Shown piece after piece: positions 9,029 through 17,185 of a stretch of DNA of 64,000 bases. The stretch is from Arthrobacter sp. CDRTa11 (lineage in GTDB: Bacteria; Actinomycetota; Actinomycetes; Actinomycetales; Micrococcaceae). The notes beneath the pieces were generated by a model. It was not told the DNA's origin, ran no database searches, and saw only the letters and a list, made by a program, of their open reading frames with translations. The DNA lies in NCBI RefSeq assembly GCF_026427775.1, contig NZ_CP044532.1:2480001-2544000 (forward strand), read 5' to 3'. Both the position numbers and the translations under genes were made by a program. Within the stretch, counting starts at the first letter, position 1, and each line of letters opens with the position of its first letter.

Positions 9029-9072
9029 TGAACGTCGCATTCAGTTTATGAGGCTTTTTCGTTCACTGTCAA
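9029..9072 (-). promoter_or_regulatory. IclR gene promoter with overlapping operator box
   Basis: On the minus strand, -35 TTGACA (9072-9067) and -10 TAAACT (9048-9043) are 18 bp apart. The next bases downstream form a degenerate box TGAACGTCGCATTCA (9029-9043, plus-strand reading), related to the 5310 and 5400 boxes. This is a standard autorepression layout. Confidence 0.55.
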
Positions 9073-9110
9073 TGGTCCGGCTTGGCAACATGTCATTTTG
9101 CTGGGCAAGC

Positions 9111-9174
9111 TTGACCTCCGCTGTGATGAATGCCATATTTTGATCGTGACGTTCGCTCATTGAACGTGACAAGG
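9111..9174 (+). promoter_or_regulatory. MFS-gene promoter with two operator boxes
   Basis: -35 TTGACC (9111-9116) and -10 CATATT (9134-9139) are 17 bp apart. Downstream are TGATCGTGACGTTCG (9141-9155) and a half box TGAACGTGAC (9160-9169), matching the repeated operator. The first box starts one base after the -10, so occupancy should repress. Confidence 0.55.
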
Positions 9175-9512
9175 GCTTAATGAGCCCCGGAACCATCGGT
9201 TAATGCGAGCTGGAAATTCTCGAACAATGTGGCAAGAGAATGGTTGCAGGACGCACGGTCCCGAGAATTCCGGTGCGGTCGTAGGAATGAGGCCGCCCAC
9301 CTAACGCAAAGAACAATTATTAGTCGTACTGGGCGGGCAATGGCGCGCCGATGATAAAAGGCGGACTGGGATCTGCGCAACAGTTGCCATCGCTCATCGC
9401 AAGTCCAGTGCCTTCACTGACCGGGAGGTCAACATGCTCCAGCGACAACTTCTCAGTGCCGCGAACAGGGCGAATCCCATATCATCCACGCCAGCTGTGG
9501 GGGTGTGACAAA
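9175..9512 (+). other. Long leader between promoter and MFS gene
   Basis: About 340 bp separate the operator region from the MFS start codon. I find no convincing gene. An in-frame open stretch upstream from 9351 has poor residue content and lacks family similarity. The segment may be a long 5' untranslated region or the residue of a lost gene. Confidence 0.4.
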
Positions 9513-10850
9513 ATGTCAGCCATAGACAATACAACTTCCCCACGGGACGTTGCCTCGGCGGCAAGCAAGCGACGCTTCATGATCAGGATGGTCACCGTCC
9601 TGATCGGCGGTATGTTCCTGGACGGCTACATCCTGGGCATCATCGGACCGGTGTCCGGCAGGATGGCCGAGGACTTGCAGCTTGATGCGTTCTGGCAGGG
9701 CCTGATCGCCGCTGGCGCCCTGATCGGAATCCTGATCGGGTCACCGATCGGTGGTTGGGCAGCAGACAAGTGGGGCCGCAAGCCAATTTTCATGTTCGAC
9801 ATCGGCCTGTTCGCGGTCGCATCGGGCATGCAGTTCTTCATCGATTCACCTGTGTGGCTGTTGGTGGTGCGGCTGCTGATGGGCATTGCCATCGGCGCCG
9901 AGTATGCGGTCGGATGGCCCCTGATGGCTGAGTTCTCAGCCACCCATCTGCGGGGGCGGCTCATGGGCGCAATGGAGATCGCCTGGTATGGCGGTTTCAT
10001 GCTCGCGTTCCTGGCCGGCCATCTGCTCGGTGAGTACACCGACCTGAGCTGGCACTTCATCCTGGGTACGAGCACGTTCATCGCTGTGGCCCTGTTCATC
10101 GCTCGTCTCGGCCTGCCGGAATCCCCACGCTGGCTGTGGAGCGTGGGACGCAAGGATGAGGCCCGCGCCCTCGCCGCAAAGTACATGCCCGACGATGCGC
10201 TCGACGACGTCCAGCACGAGGACGTCCGCAAGGGCAGCTTCGGGATGCTGTTCTCGAAGGCGCACTGGCGGTCCACCGTGTTCATCTCGGCATTCTGGTT
10301 CTGCGCCGTGACGCCGTACTTCGCGATCGCCACCTTCGCCGACAGCGTGTTGAACCAGTACGGGCTTTCCGGCGGGCTCGCTGGTGGTGTCGGGCTCTCC
10401 GCCGTCGCCTTGGCGGGGGTCGTGGTCACCGTCTTGCTGATCGACAAGGCCGGCCGACGCGTACTGTGCGTCCCACCGCAGTGGCTGTGCGCCGTCGTGC
10501 TCGCGATCATCGGGCTCTGGGCCGGAGCCCCAGCTCCAATCGTGCTCATCCTCTTCCTGGTCTTCTCGTTCTTCAACGCGATGTACACGACGTTGACGGG
10601 CGTCTACCCTGGCGAGATCCTCCCGACCGAGATCCGAGGGATCGGAACAGGTTTCGCGGCTGCCGTCAGCCGGGTCGGAGCGGGCATCGGCATCTTCCTC
10701 TTCCCGATGTCGATGGAGATCCTCGGGTCCGGCCCGACCATGCTGGTCGCCGCCGCAGTTGCCCTCGCCGGGGCGGGGCTGTCTCAGTGGCTGGCTCCGG
10801 AGACAAAGGGGAAGACCCTCACCGAGGCCGCAGCAGGTTACTCACACTGA
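9513..10850 (+). CDS. MFS transporter, sugar/metabolite-proton symporter type
   Basis: Starting at ATG 9513 gives 445 aa with twelve predicted membrane segments. The first helix contains GGMFLDGYILGIIGPV. The loop 2-3 signature is GGWAADKWGRKPIF, helix 5 carries GFMLAFLAGHLLGEY, and the cytoplasmic loop ends helix 6 with LGLPESPRWLW, a sugar-porter/metabolite-H+ symporter motif. PGEILPTEIRGIGTG near the C-terminus is also typical. The gene is divergent from the IclR regulator and has operator boxes in its promoter, so it probably imports the compound that the regulator senses. It is followed by a good hairpin terminator. The transported substrate cannot be assigned. Confidence 0.88.
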   Translation: MSAIDNTTSPRDVASAASKRRFMIRMVTVLIGGMFLDGYILGIIGPVSGRMAEDLQLDAFWQGLIAAGALIGILIGSPIGGWAADKWGRKPIFMFDIGLFAVASGMQFFIDSPVWLLVVRLLMGIAIGAEYAVGWPLMAEFSATHLRGRLMGAMEIAWYGGFMLAFLAGHLLGEYTDLSWHFILGTSTFIAVALFIARLGLPESPRWLWSVGRKDEARALAAKYMPDDALDDVQHEDVRKGSFGMLFSKAHWRSTVFISAFWFCAVTPYFAIATFADSVLNQYGLSGGLAGGVGLSAVALAGVVVTVLLIDKAGRRVLCVPPQWLCAVVLAIIGLWAGAPAPIVLILFLVFSFFNAMYTTLTGVYPGEILPTEIRGIGTGFAAAVSRVGAGIGIFLFPMSMEILGSGPTMLVAAAVALAGAGLSQWLAPETKGKTLTEAAAGYSH

Positions 10851-10882
10851 GGCTGACCTGACGTAGCTCGATCAAGGCGCGT

Positions 10883-10926
10883 GGCCCTGTTGGACGACTG
10901 ACTGTAAGCAATCATCCAACAGGGCC
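10883..10926 (+). terminator. Hairpin terminator after the MFS gene
   Basis: A perfect 12-bp inverted repeat, GGCCCTGTTGGA (10883-10894) and TCCAACAGGGCC (10915-10926), with a 20-nt loop, lies 33 bp after the MFS stop. No U-run follows, as is common in high-GC actinobacteria. The remaining DNA to 11274 (about 350 bp) shows no gene that I can support. Confidence 0.7.
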
Positions 10927-11274
10927 GCGATTTGTCTGGCCAAAAGGGGTGTGGACACTGTCCACACAAAGTCTGATTTTTGGGAATCACTTTGTGACGT
11001 TAGAGCGCGGATGGGGATCTCGGATATGAGCGGCATGTAGCCCGCTGACGGCGAATGAACAGACGACAGATATTGGGTGCGGCCGCCCGAAATACGTCAT
11101 CGTTGCGCTGAGTCTGAAGTGAAACAAGCTGACGCCTTTCCATCTCGGCAGCCCCCAAAGTGCCGTGAACCTATACTTAGCTCTCACGACCAGGAGCCAG
11201 TCAAGCAAGCCAGAGAACATAGCAACAGGCGAACCTCACACTGTTCGGGACCGCCTTAACCAGGGAGGACGCAC

Positions 11275-11874
11275 ATGAGTGCAGAACTTGCCCAAGGGAT
11301 CGACCGTTTCACCGTGATACAGAAGCTCACGCTGATGGTGAACCGGTACGAGATACGTTCCGTGACCGGAGACGGGCAACCTGGGGACCTGCTTGCCGTC
11401 GCTCAGCAGAAGCGGGCCGCTTTCAAGGAGCAGGTGACCTTTTATCAGGACGAGGCCAGGACCATCCCGCTTTTCTCCTTCAAGGCTCGGCAACGCCTTG
11501 ACCTCGGCGCGACGTATGACGTGCTGGACGCCAATGGCCAACCGCTCGGCAGTTTCCGGAAAGACTTTGGCAAGTCGCTGCTGCGGTCGACCTGGCACCT
11601 GGAAGCGTCCGGGCTCAAAGTCACCGGAAGCGAACGCAGCCTCGGCGTCGCCATCGGCCGCCGCATATGGGAAGCGACACCCCTGGGAGATGTGATCCCT
11701 TCGCCCTTCCGCTTCCACTTCGACTTTGTCGAGTCGATCGGAGAAGTGCTCATGACATCGGAACGGGGAAGGTCCCTGCGCGACCGCTACCTCATCACCC
11801 TCCCGGGCGCCCGACTCGACGGCCGGGTTGCGGCGGCGATGGCGGTGGCGCTGGATGCTCTCCAGTCCCGATAG
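11275..11874 (+). CDS. LURP-one-related (Tubby-like C-terminal fold) protein
   Basis: 199 aa with a GGGAGG-type ribosome-binding site (ccagggaggacgcac) before ATG 11275. The pattern of short beta-strands (KLTLMVNRYEIRS, LLAVAQQKRAAFKEQVTFY, LFSFKARQRLDLGATYDVLD, LGSFRKDFGKSLLRSTWHLE, SPFRFHFDFV) fits the LURP-one/scramblase-like beta-barrel family found in many actinobacteria. The bacterial members have no established function; lipid or membrane association has been suggested for the fold. It is flanked by non-coding DNA and the oppositely oriented RidA gene, so it looks monocistronic. Confidence 0.6.
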   Translation: MSAELAQGIDRFTVIQKLTLMVNRYEIRSVTGDGQPGDLLAVAQQKRAAFKEQVTFYQDEARTIPLFSFKARQRLDLGATYDVLDANGQPLGSFRKDFGKSLLRSTWHLEASGLKVTGSERSLGVAIGRRIWEATPLGDVIPSPFRFHFDFVESIGEVLMTSERGRSLRDRYLITLPGARLDGRVAAAMAVALDALQSR

Positions 11875-12023
11875 ATCCAGATCCGCCAAAACGGTTGGAA
11901 GGCGACATGCCGGCCCCTCAGGGGTGGCGGAAGCTGTCACCGGCCACGCGGCTGGTCGACAAAAGCCCGTGGAGGATGCCTATTCGGATGGTGAAGGGGC
12001 GAAATGGACTCCGCCCGGATTCC

Positions 12024-12404
12024 TCAGCTGACGAAGGCTGTCATGCGGATCGAAACGAGTATTCCCGGCAGGTCGACGCCGAGCTTGGCAACGTAGCGTG
12101 TCGGAGGGTCCTGCGGGAACCACCGTGCATACTCTTCATTCAATCCCGCGAAGTCCGAAGGATCACTGAGGAGCACTCCGACCTCGACCACGTCTCCCAA
12201 CCCTCCCCCCGCTGCTTCAAGGATGGCCTCGCAATTCGCAAGAGCCTGGCGTGTCTGATCTTGAATCCTGTCGCCCGCGAGCTGGCCGTGGATCGGATCG
12301 GTGCCAACGATCCCCGAGACAAAAATGAATGGTCCCGCTTTCACGCCCTGGCTAAAGAACGGCGAACTCGGTGCCTTGGCCGACCTAACGATCTCCCTCG
12401 TCAT
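12024..12404 (-). CDS. RidA-family (YjgF/UK114) protein
   Basis: 126 aa from ATG 12404, with GGAAAGGA a few bases upstream; a longer in-frame upstream extension to 12818 is not supported. Features are YSQ-like FFSQGVKAGPFIFVSGIVGTDP near residue 18, QTRQALANCEAILEAAGGGLGDVVEVGVLLSD in the middle, and the C-terminal VDLPGILVSIRMTAF. The usual catalytic Arg in a VEVxARL-like context is represented by SIRMTAF, which is not canonical, so it may belong to a Rid subgroup without imine/enamine deaminase activity. It has no operon partners. Confidence 0.82.
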   Translation of the reverse strand: MTREIVRSAKAPSSPFFSQGVKAGPFIFVSGIVGTDPIHGQLAGDRIQDQTRQALANCEAILEAAGGGLGDVVEVGVLLSDPSDFAGLNEEYARWFPQDPPTRYVAKLGVDLPGILVSIRMTAFVS

Positions 12405-12848
12405 GACCGATCCTTTCCAGGCGCAGTGGATGCTGGCAGAAGAATGGCAGTCGTAGCCGAATAGCGCAACCCATGGACCCTCTATACTCGCGGGCTGGCG
12501 CATCTGATCACTCACCGGACGCTGTCGCGAGGTAGATTCGACCGCAAGCCCGGGAACCGTGCCCGCGATGCCAACGCTCATCATGAAAAATGATCTCCCG
12601 ACCAGCCTCTGCTGCACAGTACGTGCATGAAGAGAGCCGATACCGGTCCAGTAAGCAGGGTGTGTGGTCCCGCGACGCGACCGTGAGGAATCACTTGGCC
12701 GGCTGCTGGGATGACCTCCGGCGCAGCCCAAGCAGTCACTGTAGCGGCACCCGTCGCCCATTCCACGGCCTACCGCCATCCAGCGTGCAGCGCCCATCGG
12801 CCCTAAGCCAGAAATCAACTAAGAAACACCGCCAAAGAGCGCTCAGAT
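12405..12848. other. Gene-free interval
   Basis: About 445 bp between the RidA start and the sugar-operon terminator. I see no frame with family similarity, no strong repeat and no clear promoter; open frames here are short and biased like non-coding high-GC DNA. Confidence 0.5.
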
Positions 12849-12869
12849 GCATGGCTGGGACAGCCATGC
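12849..12869 (-). terminator. Hairpin at the end of the sugar operon
   Basis: GCATGGCTG (12849-12857), loop GGA, CAGCCATGC (12861-12869) is a perfect 9-bp stem that begins 5 bp beyond the stop codon of the last operon gene (stop at 12874). There is no U-tract, so it could also serve as a 3' stabilising hairpin. Confidence 0.55.
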
Positions 12870-12873
12870 GCCG

Positions 12874-13887
12874 TTAGTCCTTGGTGCTGAAGGCGGCGTC
12901 GAAGGACGTGCTCGACGGCGGGAAGTCGAACTTTTTGAGGGCGGCGAGGGCTTCGGGGGCGCCGTGGAGGCGGTCCATGCCGGCGTCTTCCCATTCAACC
13001 GAGATGGGTCCGTCATAGCCGATGGCTGCGAGCGCGCGGAAGGACGATTCCCAGGGGACATCGCCTCGGCCTGCGGAGACGAAGTCCCAGCCTCTGCGCG
13101 GATCACCCCAGGGCAGGTGGGAGCCCATAACGGTGTTCCGGCCGGTGGGGCGGAGCTTGGTGTCCTTGCAGTCCACGTGGTAGATCCGGTCCTTGAAGTC
13201 CCAGATGAACGAGACGGGGTCGATGCCCTGCCACATCATGTGCGAGGGGTCCCAGTTCAGCCCGAACGCGGGCCGGTGACCGATCGCTTCGAGGGTCCGG
13301 ACGGTGGTCCAGTAGTCGTAGGCGATTTCGGAGGGGTGGACTTCGTGGGCGAAGCGGACGCCGCATTCGTCGAAGACGTCCAGGATGGGGTTCCAGCGGT
13401 CCGCGAAGTCCTGGTAGCCGGCGTCGATCACCTTTTCCGGAACGGGCGGGAACATGGCCACATACTGCCAGATGGAAGAGCCGGTGAACCCGACGACGGT
13501 GTCCACGCCCAGTGCCTGGGCGAGCCGGGCGCTGTGTTTCATTTCCTCGGCGGCGCGGGTGCGGACACCTTCGGGGTCGCCGTCGCCCCACACCTTGGCT
13601 CCGACGATCGCTTCGTGGCGGAAGTCGATGGGGTCATCGCAGACGGCCTGGCCCTTGAGGTGGTTGGAGATGGCCCAGACCTTGAGGTTGTACTTGTCCA
13701 GGACGGCGAGTTTGGATTCGACGTAACCCGGCTCGTCCCACCGCCAGGCGTCCAGGTGGTCGCCGGAGACGGCGATTTCCAGTCCGTCGTAGCCCCAGCC
13801 GGAGGCGAGTTTGGCGACTTCCTCGAAGGGCAGGTCGGCCCACTGGCCGGTGAACAGGGTAAACGACCGGGGCTCTTGATAGGTCAT
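12874..13887 (-). CDS. Sugar phosphate isomerase/epimerase-like TIM-barrel protein (third of three)
   Basis: 337 aa, AP_endonuc_2/xylose-isomerase-like TIM barrel. Landmark segments are LASGWGYDGLEIAVSGDHLDAW, VWAISNHLKG, RFAHEVHPSEIAYDY, FGLNWDPSHMMWQG with an Asp-Pro-Ser-His metal site, IYHVDCKDTK and ISVEWEDAGMDR. The acidic and His residues at strand ends match a divalent-metal centre. It is the distal gene of the operon, 26 bp after the ABC ATPase. Related proteins include epimerases, 3-keto-sugar beta-eliminases and hydratases. It is longer than the other two barrels and probably performs a separate step. Confidence 0.85.
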   Translation of the reverse strand: MTYQEPRSFTLFTGQWADLPFEEVAKLASGWGYDGLEIAVSGDHLDAWRWDEPGYVESKLAVLDKYNLKVWAISNHLKGQAVCDDPIDFRHEAIVGAKVWGDGDPEGVRTRAAEEMKHSARLAQALGVDTVVGFTGSSIWQYVAMFPPVPEKVIDAGYQDFADRWNPILDVFDECGVRFAHEVHPSEIAYDYWTTVRTLEAIGHRPAFGLNWDPSHMMWQGIDPVSFIWDFKDRIYHVDCKDTKLRPTGRNTVMGSHLPWGDPRRGWDFVSAGRGDVPWESSFRALAAIGYDGPISVEWEDAGMDRLHGAPEALAALKKFDFPPSSTSFDAAFSTKD

Positions 13888-13913
13888 GATTGGTTCCGTT
13901 CTGGTGGGATCGC

Positions 13914-15410
13914 TTACGCAGCGGCGTAAGCGATGACGTTTTCTTTGGTTGCTTGGGCTTTGTCCAGTTCGGCCACCACTCGTCCGGCCCGCATGACCAT
14001 CACTCGGTCAGAGAGCTCGAGCAGCTCAGGGAGCTCGCTGGAGATCACGAGCACGGCCACGCCTCTGCGGGCCAGCTGTTCGATCAAGCGGTGGATCTCG
14101 GCCTTCGCACCGATGTCGATGCCCTTTGTCGGCTCGTCCAGGATAAGGACCTTGGGATTGCTTGCCAGGCAGCGGGCGATGATGACCTTTTGCTGGTTGC
14201 CGCCAGACAGGGACTGTATTGGGGTTTCTGCCGACGGGGTCCTGACATCGAGTTCCTTGATGTAGCCGCTGACCATCTTCCTTTCATAGCCGCGCTGCAA
14301 TACGCCCCATTTGCTGACCTGCTTCAGGAGCGTCAGCGTGGTGTTTTCGCGGATGGAAAGCATTGGAATGATGCCCTGCAGCTTTCGCTCCTCGGGGACG
14401 AGGGCAATGCCGGCGGCGATGCCGGCCGATGCGCCATGGAGACTGAGTTTCCGGCCGCTTACCTCGACCGTTCCCGCGTCGGCTTTGTCTGCCCCGTAAA
14501 TGCATCGGGCGACCTCGGTCCGGCCTGCACCCACGAGTCCTGCGAGTCCAACGATCTCTCCTGCGTGCAGCTGGAGGTTCACATCCTCAAATGCGCCGGC
14601 ACGGCTTAGCCCCCGCGCCTCAAGGACGAGTTCACCGCGATCGCGGGGAATATGCTCGTAGAGGTCAACGTCCTTGCCCACCATCAGCTGCACCACGGAT
14701 CGGGCATCGAGTTCATCCGCCGGAACAGATGAGGCCACCGTTTTGCCTTCGCGGATGACGGTGATCCGGTCGGCAAGTGTGAAGACTTCCTCCAGTTTGT
14801 GCGACACGTACATGATCGCCAGGCCCTTGCTCCGCAATCCGTCGACGAGTTTGTACAGTTTTTCAACGTCTTGCTCGGTCAGGGCCGTGGTGGGCTCATC
14901 CATGATGATGACCCTTGCGTCCTGGGCTATGGCGCGCGCGATCTCCACCATCTGACCATCCACTGTTGAGAGCGCCATGGCAGGGGTGTCGAGGTTGAGG
15001 TGGGGTGCGACCTGGTCCAGGGCCTTGCGTGCGCGCCTGCGGATCTCGCGGCGGGAGAGGATGCCCTTGTGTCCGCCCCAGTTTCCCAGAAGAACGTTCT
15101 CGGCCACGGACAGGTCCGGGACCAGGTTGTGCTCCTGGTAGATCGTGGCGATTCCGGCGGCCTTGGAGGCCACCGTGCTGGACGGCATGAGCTCGCCGTC
15201 CACGTACACGCCGCCCTCGTCGGGAGTGTAAAACCCGCTGAGAGTCTTGATAAGGGTTGATTTTCCTGCTCCGTTTTCCCCGCAGACGCAGTGCACCTCT
15301 CCGGCATGAAGCTCAAAGTTCATGCCGGAGAGGGCGACGACGCCCGGAAACAGTTTTACGAGATTGCGTGCTTCAACAATTGCTGGAGCGCGTCCGGGCT
15401 TCTCGGTCAT
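13914..15410 (-). CDS. Sugar ABC transporter ATP-binding protein, two-domain RbsA/XylG type
   Basis: 498 aa from ATG 15410, which overlaps the stop of the preceding gene by 4 bp; an upstream in-frame extension would lie inside that gene and is rejected. Domain 1 has Walker A GENGAGKST, a degenerate signature (STVDGQMVEIARA) and Walker B VIIMDEPTTAL. Domain 2 has a degenerate Walker A (GLVGAGRTEVA), signature LSGGNQQKVIIAR and Walker B VLILDEPTKGID. This duplicated layout is typical of CUT2 importers for monosaccharides and polyols. Its permease and binding protein are encoded earlier in the same operon, separated from it by two enzyme genes. Confidence 0.93.
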   Translation of the reverse strand: MTEKPGRAPAIVEARNLVKLFPGVVALSGMNFELHAGEVHCVCGENGAGKSTLIKTLSGFYTPDEGGVYVDGELMPSSTVASKAAGIATIYQEHNLVPDLSVAENVLLGNWGGHKGILSRREIRRRARKALDQVAPHLNLDTPAMALSTVDGQMVEIARAIAQDARVIIMDEPTTALTEQDVEKLYKLVDGLRSKGLAIMYVSHKLEEVFTLADRITVIREGKTVASSVPADELDARSVVQLMVGKDVDLYEHIPRDRGELVLEARGLSRAGAFEDVNLQLHAGEIVGLAGLVGAGRTEVARCIYGADKADAGTVEVSGRKLSLHGASAGIAAGIALVPEERKLQGIIPMLSIRENTTLTLLKQVSKWGVLQRGYERKMVSGYIKELDVRTPSAETPIQSLSGGNQQKVIIARCLASNPKVLILDEPTKGIDIGAKAEIHRLIEQLARRGVAVLVISSELPELLELSDRVMVMRAGRVVAELDKAQATKENVIAYAAA

Positions 15411-16261
15411 GCCAGTTCCCTCCTGAGGAAAGTGAGTCCATCTCGTGCCAGTTCGTCCATGGATGGCGCCACCGGGCGCCAGAGCGAAACGGCCTTGGCG
15501 ATTTCCTCGACCGTGGGAAGGAATGATTCGACCACAATGGAACCTTGGTAGTTGATCGTTTTGAGTGCGTCGAAGGTCTCGGACCACGGGACGTGTCCGC
15601 TGCCGGGCGTTCCGCGGTCGTTTTCTGACACTTGGAAGTGGAAGACCTTGTCGCCGGCGGCAGTGATGGCCGCACCGATGTTCTTCTCTTCGATGTTCAT
15701 GTGGAACGTGTCGAGCATCAGGCCGACGTTGTCCCGGCCGATCAGCCCGCACAGTTCCAGACCCTGTTCGACGGTGTTGACCAGGTCGGTTTCGAACCGG
15801 TTGAGCGGTTCTATGGCCAGGCTGACGCCGCGTTCAAAGGCGTAATCGGCCACTTCACGCAGGCTGTCGGCCGCCCACTGGCGCTGCTGCCGGCGTTCCT
15901 CCGGGGGAAGCAACCGGGCTTTGCCGGTGGCGGAGTACATCGGTCCGGCCACGTGGGGCGATCTGACGGCCTGGGCGATGTCGACGCACAGTTTCAGGTA
16001 ATCAATGCCCTGCCGCCGCTTCTGCGGATCCTCGTGCGAGACGTCGCGGTCCGGTCCAAACGCGCCACAGATGGATACGGGCAGTCCGGTTCGTTCTGAG
16101 GCGTTCTTCAGTGCTTCCGCGCTGACCACGGCGGGGTCTTCAATGCAAACCTCGATCAGGTCGTAGCCCATCTCCTTGGCGACATCGAACTGATCGAGAT
16201 CCTGGTCGGTGAACGGGGAGACGAGGATGAAGGTGCTGACACCGAACTCGTACTTACTCAT
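15407..16261 (-). CDS. TIM-barrel sugar epimerase/isomerase-like protein (second of three)
   Basis: 284 aa resembling the D-tagatose/D-psicose 3-epimerase branch: YDLIEVCIEDP near residue 34, HVAGPMYSATGKARLLPPEE, LAIEPLNRFETDLVNT with a catalytic-type Glu, VGLMLDTFHMNIEE with Asp and His ligands, VFHFQVSENDRGTPGSGHV and IVVESFLP. The ligand set Glu-Asp-His-Glu of metal-dependent epimerases appears complete. It overlaps the upstream gene by 8 bp and the downstream ATPase by 4 bp, so the three are translationally coupled. It may epimerise a keto-sugar or act as an eliminase/hydratase as in levoglucosan-type routes. Confidence 0.87.
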   Translation of the reverse strand: MSKYEFGVSTFILVSPFTDQDLDQFDVAKEMGYDLIEVCIEDPAVVSAEALKNASERTGLPVSICGAFGPDRDVSHEDPQKRRQGIDYLKLCVDIAQAVRSPHVAGPMYSATGKARLLPPEERRQQRQWAADSLREVADYAFERGVSLAIEPLNRFETDLVNTVEQGLELCGLIGRDNVGLMLDTFHMNIEEKNIGAAITAAGDKVFHFQVSENDRGTPGSGHVPWSETFDALKTINYQGSIVVESFLPTVEEIAKAVSLWRPVAPSMDELARDGLTFLRRELA

Positions 16262-17105
16262 TGGGCCACAGCTCCTGTTCCAGCTTCTTCATTTCGTTAA
16301 TGGCCTTTTCGGTGTAGACGTCCAGGAACTCCAGGTGGCCGCCACGGGCCATCATGGCGAAGGGGTTCGACGCGGCGGGCAGGAGTTCGAAGGTCAGGTA
16401 GCCGTCGAAGTTGATGTCCTTCAACGTCTGCAGTGTCGGACGGAAGTCGGTGTGTCCTACACCGGGGGCTGCACGGGTTGAATCGGCCAGATGGACGTGG
16501 TTGACCCTGCTGCCGGCACGGGCGAAGGCGCCATGAATGCTGTCTTCCTCGATGTTCATGTGGAAGAGGTCACCATGGACGCCGCCGTTTTTCAGGCCGG
16601 TGGCGTCTAGAAGTTCAACGGCGCGGTCGAGCCGGTTCAGGAAATGTGTCTCGTAGCGGTTCCACGCTTCGAGAGTGATGTTGACGCCGATACTGGCTGC
16701 GTATTCGCCGAGCGTGCGGACGTTCTCGACAGCCCATGCCCATTCCTGTTCGTCGCTGGCCAGGGCTTCGGTCTTACCCACCGGGGACGGACCGACGATG
16801 ATGGTCGGAGCTCCGACGGCGGCGGCGAAGTCGGCTACCGACTTGCCGTAGTCCAGGGCCTTCTGCCGGTTGGCGGCGCTGGGGTTGATCAGGTCGCGTT
16901 CCTCGCCGAACCAGATGCTGCAGATGGAGCTGACGTCGATGCCTGCGTCCTTGGTGAGCTGGTTGATTTCTTCGACGTTGTGCGTTGCCGGTTCTCCCAC
17001 GAGTTCGATGGCGTCGTAGCCGTAGCGGGCAACGCGGTCGATGCCTTTGGCGATGTCTTCCTGGTAGTAGACGATGGCGTTGTAGGAATACTTGAAGCGG
17101 GACAT
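16254..17105 (-). CDS. TIM-barrel sugar isomerase/epimerase-like protein (first of three)
   Basis: 283 aa from ATG 17105, chosen over an upstream in-frame start because AAGGAG lies 5 bp before it. The sequence begins MSRFKYSYNAIVYYQED. YDAIELVGEP, ITLEAWNRYETHFLNR, VHGDLFHMNIEEDS, VNHVHLADSTRAAPGVGH and YLTFELLPAASNPF give the expected metal-site Glu, Asp, His and Glu. It shares architecture with the next gene (ETDLVNT versus ETHFLNR; FHMNIEE in both), suggesting paralogs with sequential activities. A GC-rich hairpin at 17138-17167 separates it from the binding-protein gene upstream. Confidence 0.86.
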   Translation of the reverse strand: MSRFKYSYNAIVYYQEDIAKGIDRVARYGYDAIELVGEPATHNVEEINQLTKDAGIDVSSICSIWFGEERDLINPSAANRQKALDYGKSVADFAAAVGAPTIIVGPSPVGKTEALASDEQEWAWAVENVRTLGEYAASIGVNITLEAWNRYETHFLNRLDRAVELLDATGLKNGGVHGDLFHMNIEEDSIHGAFARAGSRVNHVHLADSTRAAPGVGHTDFRPTLQTLKDINFDGYLTFELLPAASNPFAMMARGGHLEFLDVYTEKAINEMKKLEQELWPNE

Positions 17106-17137
17106 GTTTCTCCTTGAATTGGAATTGGTTTGTTGCT

Positions 17138-17167
17138 GCCGGGCCAAGGGCCTGGGCTCGGCCCGGC
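17138..17167 (-). terminator. Intra-operon hairpin after the sugar-binding-protein gene
   Basis: GCCGGGCC (17138-17145) pairs with GGCCCGGC (17160-17167) across 14 nt, 19 bp past the stop of the binding-protein gene. A hairpin here usually stabilises the upstream message or attenuates downstream genes, so that the binding protein is made in excess. Confidence 0.45.
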
Positions 17168-17185
17168 CGTCGCTGCGCTGGGGCT

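Noticed and set aside
9351..9512. N-terminal extension of the MFS transporter
   Set aside because: The residues before ATG 9513 do not match any MFS N-terminus, and normal MFS length is reached from 9513.
12847..13929. Open plus-strand frame of about 360 codons
   Set aside because: Antisense to the TIM-barrel gene with metal-site motifs and close operon spacing; the plus frame is Val/Gly-rich without family similarity.
15411..15752. N-terminal extension of the sugar ABC ATPase
   Set aside because: It would lie inside the preceding epimerase gene and lacks homology; the ATG at 15410 has a standard ATGA overlap.
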